Shown here in pieces: positions 62,177-64,000 of a DNA stretch of 64,000 nt. Made by a program: the position numbers and the translations under genes. A model generated the notes under the pieces. The model saw only the letters and a program-made list of their open reading frames with translations. It did not search any database and had not been told where the DNA came from. This DNA is from Pseudomonas sp. BP8 (GTDB taxonomy: Bacteria; Pseudomonadota; Gammaproteobacteria; Pseudomonadales; Pseudomonadaceae): positions 1,712,001-1,776,000 of the forward strand of contig NZ_JAGINK010000001.1 in the NCBI RefSeq assembly GCF_017875955.1, read 5' to 3'. The stretch's first letter is position 1; the number at the start of each line of letters is the position of its first letter.

Positions 62177-63331
62177 ATGGCAACACTCGAACTTCGCAAT
62201 GTAAACAAGACCTACGGCGCGGGCCTGCCGGACACGCTCAAGGATATTCAGCTGGCAATCGACGACGGTGAGTTCCTGATCCTGGTCGGCCCGTCGGGCT
62301 GTGGCAAGTCGACCTTGATGAACTGCATCGCCGGCCTTGAGAGCATCAGTGGTGGGGCGATCCTGATCGACGGTCAGGACGTCAGCGGCATGAGCCCAAA
62401 GGATCGCGACATCGCCATGGTGTTCCAGTCGTACGCGTTGTACCCGACCATGAACGTGCGCGACAACATTGCCTTCGGCCTGAAGATCCGCAAGATGCCC
62501 CAGGCGGCGATTGACGAAGAAGTGGCACGGGTAGCTAAGCTGCTGCAGATCGAACACCTGCTCACGCGCAAGCCGGGCCGGCTTTCCGGTGGCCAGCAGC
62601 AGCGGGTGGCGATGGGTCGAGCACTGGCGCGACGGCCGAAGATCTATCTGTTCGACGAACCACTGTCCAACCTTGATGCCAAGCTGCGGGTCGAGATGCG
62701 CACCGAAATCAAATTGATGCATCAACGCCTGAAGACCACCACGGTGTATGTCACTCACGACCAGATCGAGGCGATGACCCTGGGTGACAAGGTGGCGGTG
62801 ATGAAGGACGGCATCATCCAGCAGTTCGGCACGCCGCAGCAGATCTACAACGATCCGGCCAACCAGTTTGTCGCCAGCTTCATTGGCTCGCCACCGATGA
62901 ACTTCATTCCGGTACGCCTGACCCGCCAGGACGGGCGCTTGCTGGCACTGCTCGACAGTGGCCAGGCGCATTGTGAGCTGCCGTTGGGGGCTACCCGCGA
63001 AGCGCTGGAGGGCCGCGAGGTGATCCTCGGCATCCGTCCGGAACAGATCAGCCTGGGCGCAGCGCAGGGCAACGGCCTGCCGACGATCCGCGCCGAGGTC
63101 CAGGTCACCGAGCCCACCGGGCCTGACCTGCTGGTGTTCGTCACCCTCAACCAGACCAAGGTCTGCTGCCGGCTGGCGCCGGACGTGGCCTGCCAGGTCG
63201 GTGACAGCCTCAACCTGCAGTTCGATCCGGCGCGGGTGTTGCTGTTTGATGCACACAGCGGCGAGCGCCTGGACCTGTCCAGTGTTGCCAGGCCGCTCAA
63301 GGACAACGTGACTCGCTTCAAGGGCCGTTGA
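62177..63331 (+). CDS. gtsD: Glucose ABC transporter ATPase GtsD
   Basis: This 384-residue MalK/UgpC-type ATPase energises the GtsBC permease. Walker A is GPSGCGKST at 38-46, signature LSGGQ at 136-140, Walker B ends at E161 in IYLFDEPLSNLD, and the switch His is in VYVTHDQIEAM. A C-terminal TOBE regulatory domain (about 240-370, ILGIRPEQISLG) is present. Gene oprB starts 39 nt downstream. Confidence 0.96.
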   Translation: MATLELRNVNKTYGAGLPDTLKDIQLAIDDGEFLILVGPSGCGKSTLMNCIAGLESISGGAILIDGQDVSGMSPKDRDIAMVFQSYALYPTMNVRDNIAFGLKIRKMPQAAIDEEVARVAKLLQIEHLLTRKPGRLSGGQQQRVAMGRALARRPKIYLFDEPLSNLDAKLRVEMRTEIKLMHQRLKTTTVYVTHDQIEAMTLGDKVAVMKDGIIQQFGTPQQIYNDPANQFVASFIGSPPMNFIPVRLTRQDGRLLALLDSGQAHCELPLGATREALEGREVILGIRPEQISLGAAQGNGLPTIRAEVQVTEPTGPDLLVFVTLNQTKVCCRLAPDVACQVGDSLNLQFDPARVLLFDAHSGERLDLSSVARPLKDNVTRFKGR

Positions 63332-63370
63332 AACGTCTGGATCAATAACAAGAAAAGAGGACGCAAAGGG

Positions 63371-64000
63371 ATGGAACATCGCAATCGCATCAAAACATGG
63401 GGTTCGCTGGCGTTGCTGGCGATGGTCGGCAGCAGCGGTGCGCAAGCCGCCGAGGCGTTTTCCAGCGAGTCGAAATGGATGACCGGCGACTGGGGCGGGA
63501 CGCGCACCGAGCTGCTCGACAAGGGCTACGACTTCACCCTCGACTACGTCGGTGAGGTCGCCGGCAATCTCAATGGCGGCTACAACGACGACAAGACCGC
63601 ACGCTACAGCGACCAGTTCGCGCTCGGCATGGCGCTGGACCTGGAGAAGATCCTCGGCTGGCACGATACTGAGTTCAAGCTGGCGATCACCGAGCGCAGC
63701 GGTCGCAACCTGTCCAACGACCGCATCAGCGATCCGCGCGCCGGGCAGTTCAGCTCGGTGCAGGAAGTCTGGGGCCGTGGCCAGACCTGGCGGCTGACCC
63801 AGATGTGGATCAAGCAGAAGTACTTCGATGGCGCCCTCGACGTGAAATTCGGGCGCTTCGGGCCGGGTGAGGAATTCAACAGCTTCCCCTGCGACTTCCA
63901 GAACCTGGCGTTCTGCGGCTCCCAGGTCGGTAACTGGGTGGGCGGCATCTGGTACAACTGGCCGGTCAGCCAATGGGCGCTGCGGGTCAAGTACAACATC
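63371..64000 (+). CDS. oprB: Glucose-selective porin OprB (5' part, cut by window edge)
   Basis: OprB is the outer-membrane glucose porin. Only 210 codons are in the window, with no stop. The start ATG at 63371 (MEHRNRIKTWGSLALLAMVG) is followed by a signal peptide cleaved near AQA-AEAF. The N-terminal OprB motif WMTGDWGGTRTELLDKGYDF and barrel strands (LDVKFGRFGPGEEFNSFPCD) are clear. It lies directly after gtsD and is probably in the same operon. Confidence 0.95.
   Translation, partial: MEHRNRIKTWGSLALLAMVGSSGAQAAEAFSSESKWMTGDWGGTRTELLDKGYDFTLDYVGEVAGNLNGGYNDDKTARYSDQFALGMALDLEKILGWHDTEFKLAITERSGRNLSNDRISDPRAGQFSSVQEVWGRGQTWRLTQMWIKQKYFDGALDVKFGRFGPGEEFNSFPCDFQNLAFCGSQVGNWVGGIWYNWPVSQWALRVKYNI

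Noticed and set aside
61262..63973. A 903-codon open frame on the minus strand opposite gtsC, gtsD and oprB
   Set aside because: It spans three well-supported genes in antisense, has no recognisable domain, and shows the His/Gln/Arg/Asp-rich composition of antisense frames in GC-rich DNA.

Overview
The window is chromosomal DNA from a fluorescent Pseudomonas, most likely of the P. putida group. Three things point there. The gene order (kdsD-kdsC-lptCAB, mlaFEDCB-ibaG-murA-hisGDC, pepA-holC-valS, lptFG, gcvHP-sdaA-gcvT, arcDABC, gap/edd-glk-gltR-gtrS, gtsABCD-oprB) is the one known from that group. The protein sequences are typical of it. The intergenic spaces also carry the P. putida type of REP palindrome (core GCGGGCTTG.CCCGCGAAGAGG). 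I saw no rRNA, tRNA, prophage, CRISPR array or transposase gene. No gene appears broken.

Layout. 1-3000: the minus-strand Kdo/LPS-export operon kdsD-kdsC-lptC-lptA-lptB, with lptB cut by the window edge. 3191-11119: plus-strand phospholipid transport (mlaFEDCB), then ibaG, murA and hisG-hisD-hisC. 11187-12147: repeat element A. 12273-15237: a GntR regulator with an MFS exporter, a SnoaL-like protein and a GIY-YIG protein. 15185-20920: yejK, hupN, rlmF and valS. 21065-25862: a small acidic protein, holC, pepA, and divergent lptF-lptG. 25888-27712: repeat element B. 27739-34822: an RDD protein, a cold-shock protein and the glycine/serine catabolic operon gcvH-gcvP-sdaA-gcvT. 35124-38038: gltS and gcsR. 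38354-45437: a DUF5064-like gene, arcC-arcB-arcA-arcD and a second divergent arcD paralogue. 45346-51011: a YbaN-like protein, heme oxygenase, a TonB heme receptor, a FecR-type anti-sigma and a FecI-type sigma factor. 51177-64000: the glucose/Entner-Doudoroff block gap / edd-glk-gltR-gtrS / AGE-family isomerase / gtsABCD-oprB.

How the genes work together. The two Lpt groups (lptCAB and lptFG) supply complementary parts of one LPS export machine. mlaFEDCB keeps the outer membrane asymmetric. GcsR is a sigma-54 activator and the gcv operon has a good -24/-12 promoter, which suggests glycine-induced cleavage followed by serine deamination (SdaA). ArcDABC yields ATP from arginine under low oxygen, and an Anr-like box lies upstream of it. 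The heme block is a cell-surface signalling unit (sigma, anti-sigma, receptor) coupled to heme degradation, with a Fur box in front of the sigma gene. The last 13 kb takes up glucose (OprB, GtsABCD), phosphorylates it (Glk) and processes it (Edd, Gap). It is controlled by HexR-like operators and the GltR/GtrS two-component system.

The most unusual content is a pair of non-coding composite repeat elements (A and B). Each is bounded by long inverted arms full of hairpins and carries one (A) or four tandem (B, about 310 bp each) copies of a unit built around an inverted REP pair. The divergent arcD paralogues, which share long exactly identical tracts, and a repeated motif upstream of the isomerase gene and gtsA are the next most interesting observations.
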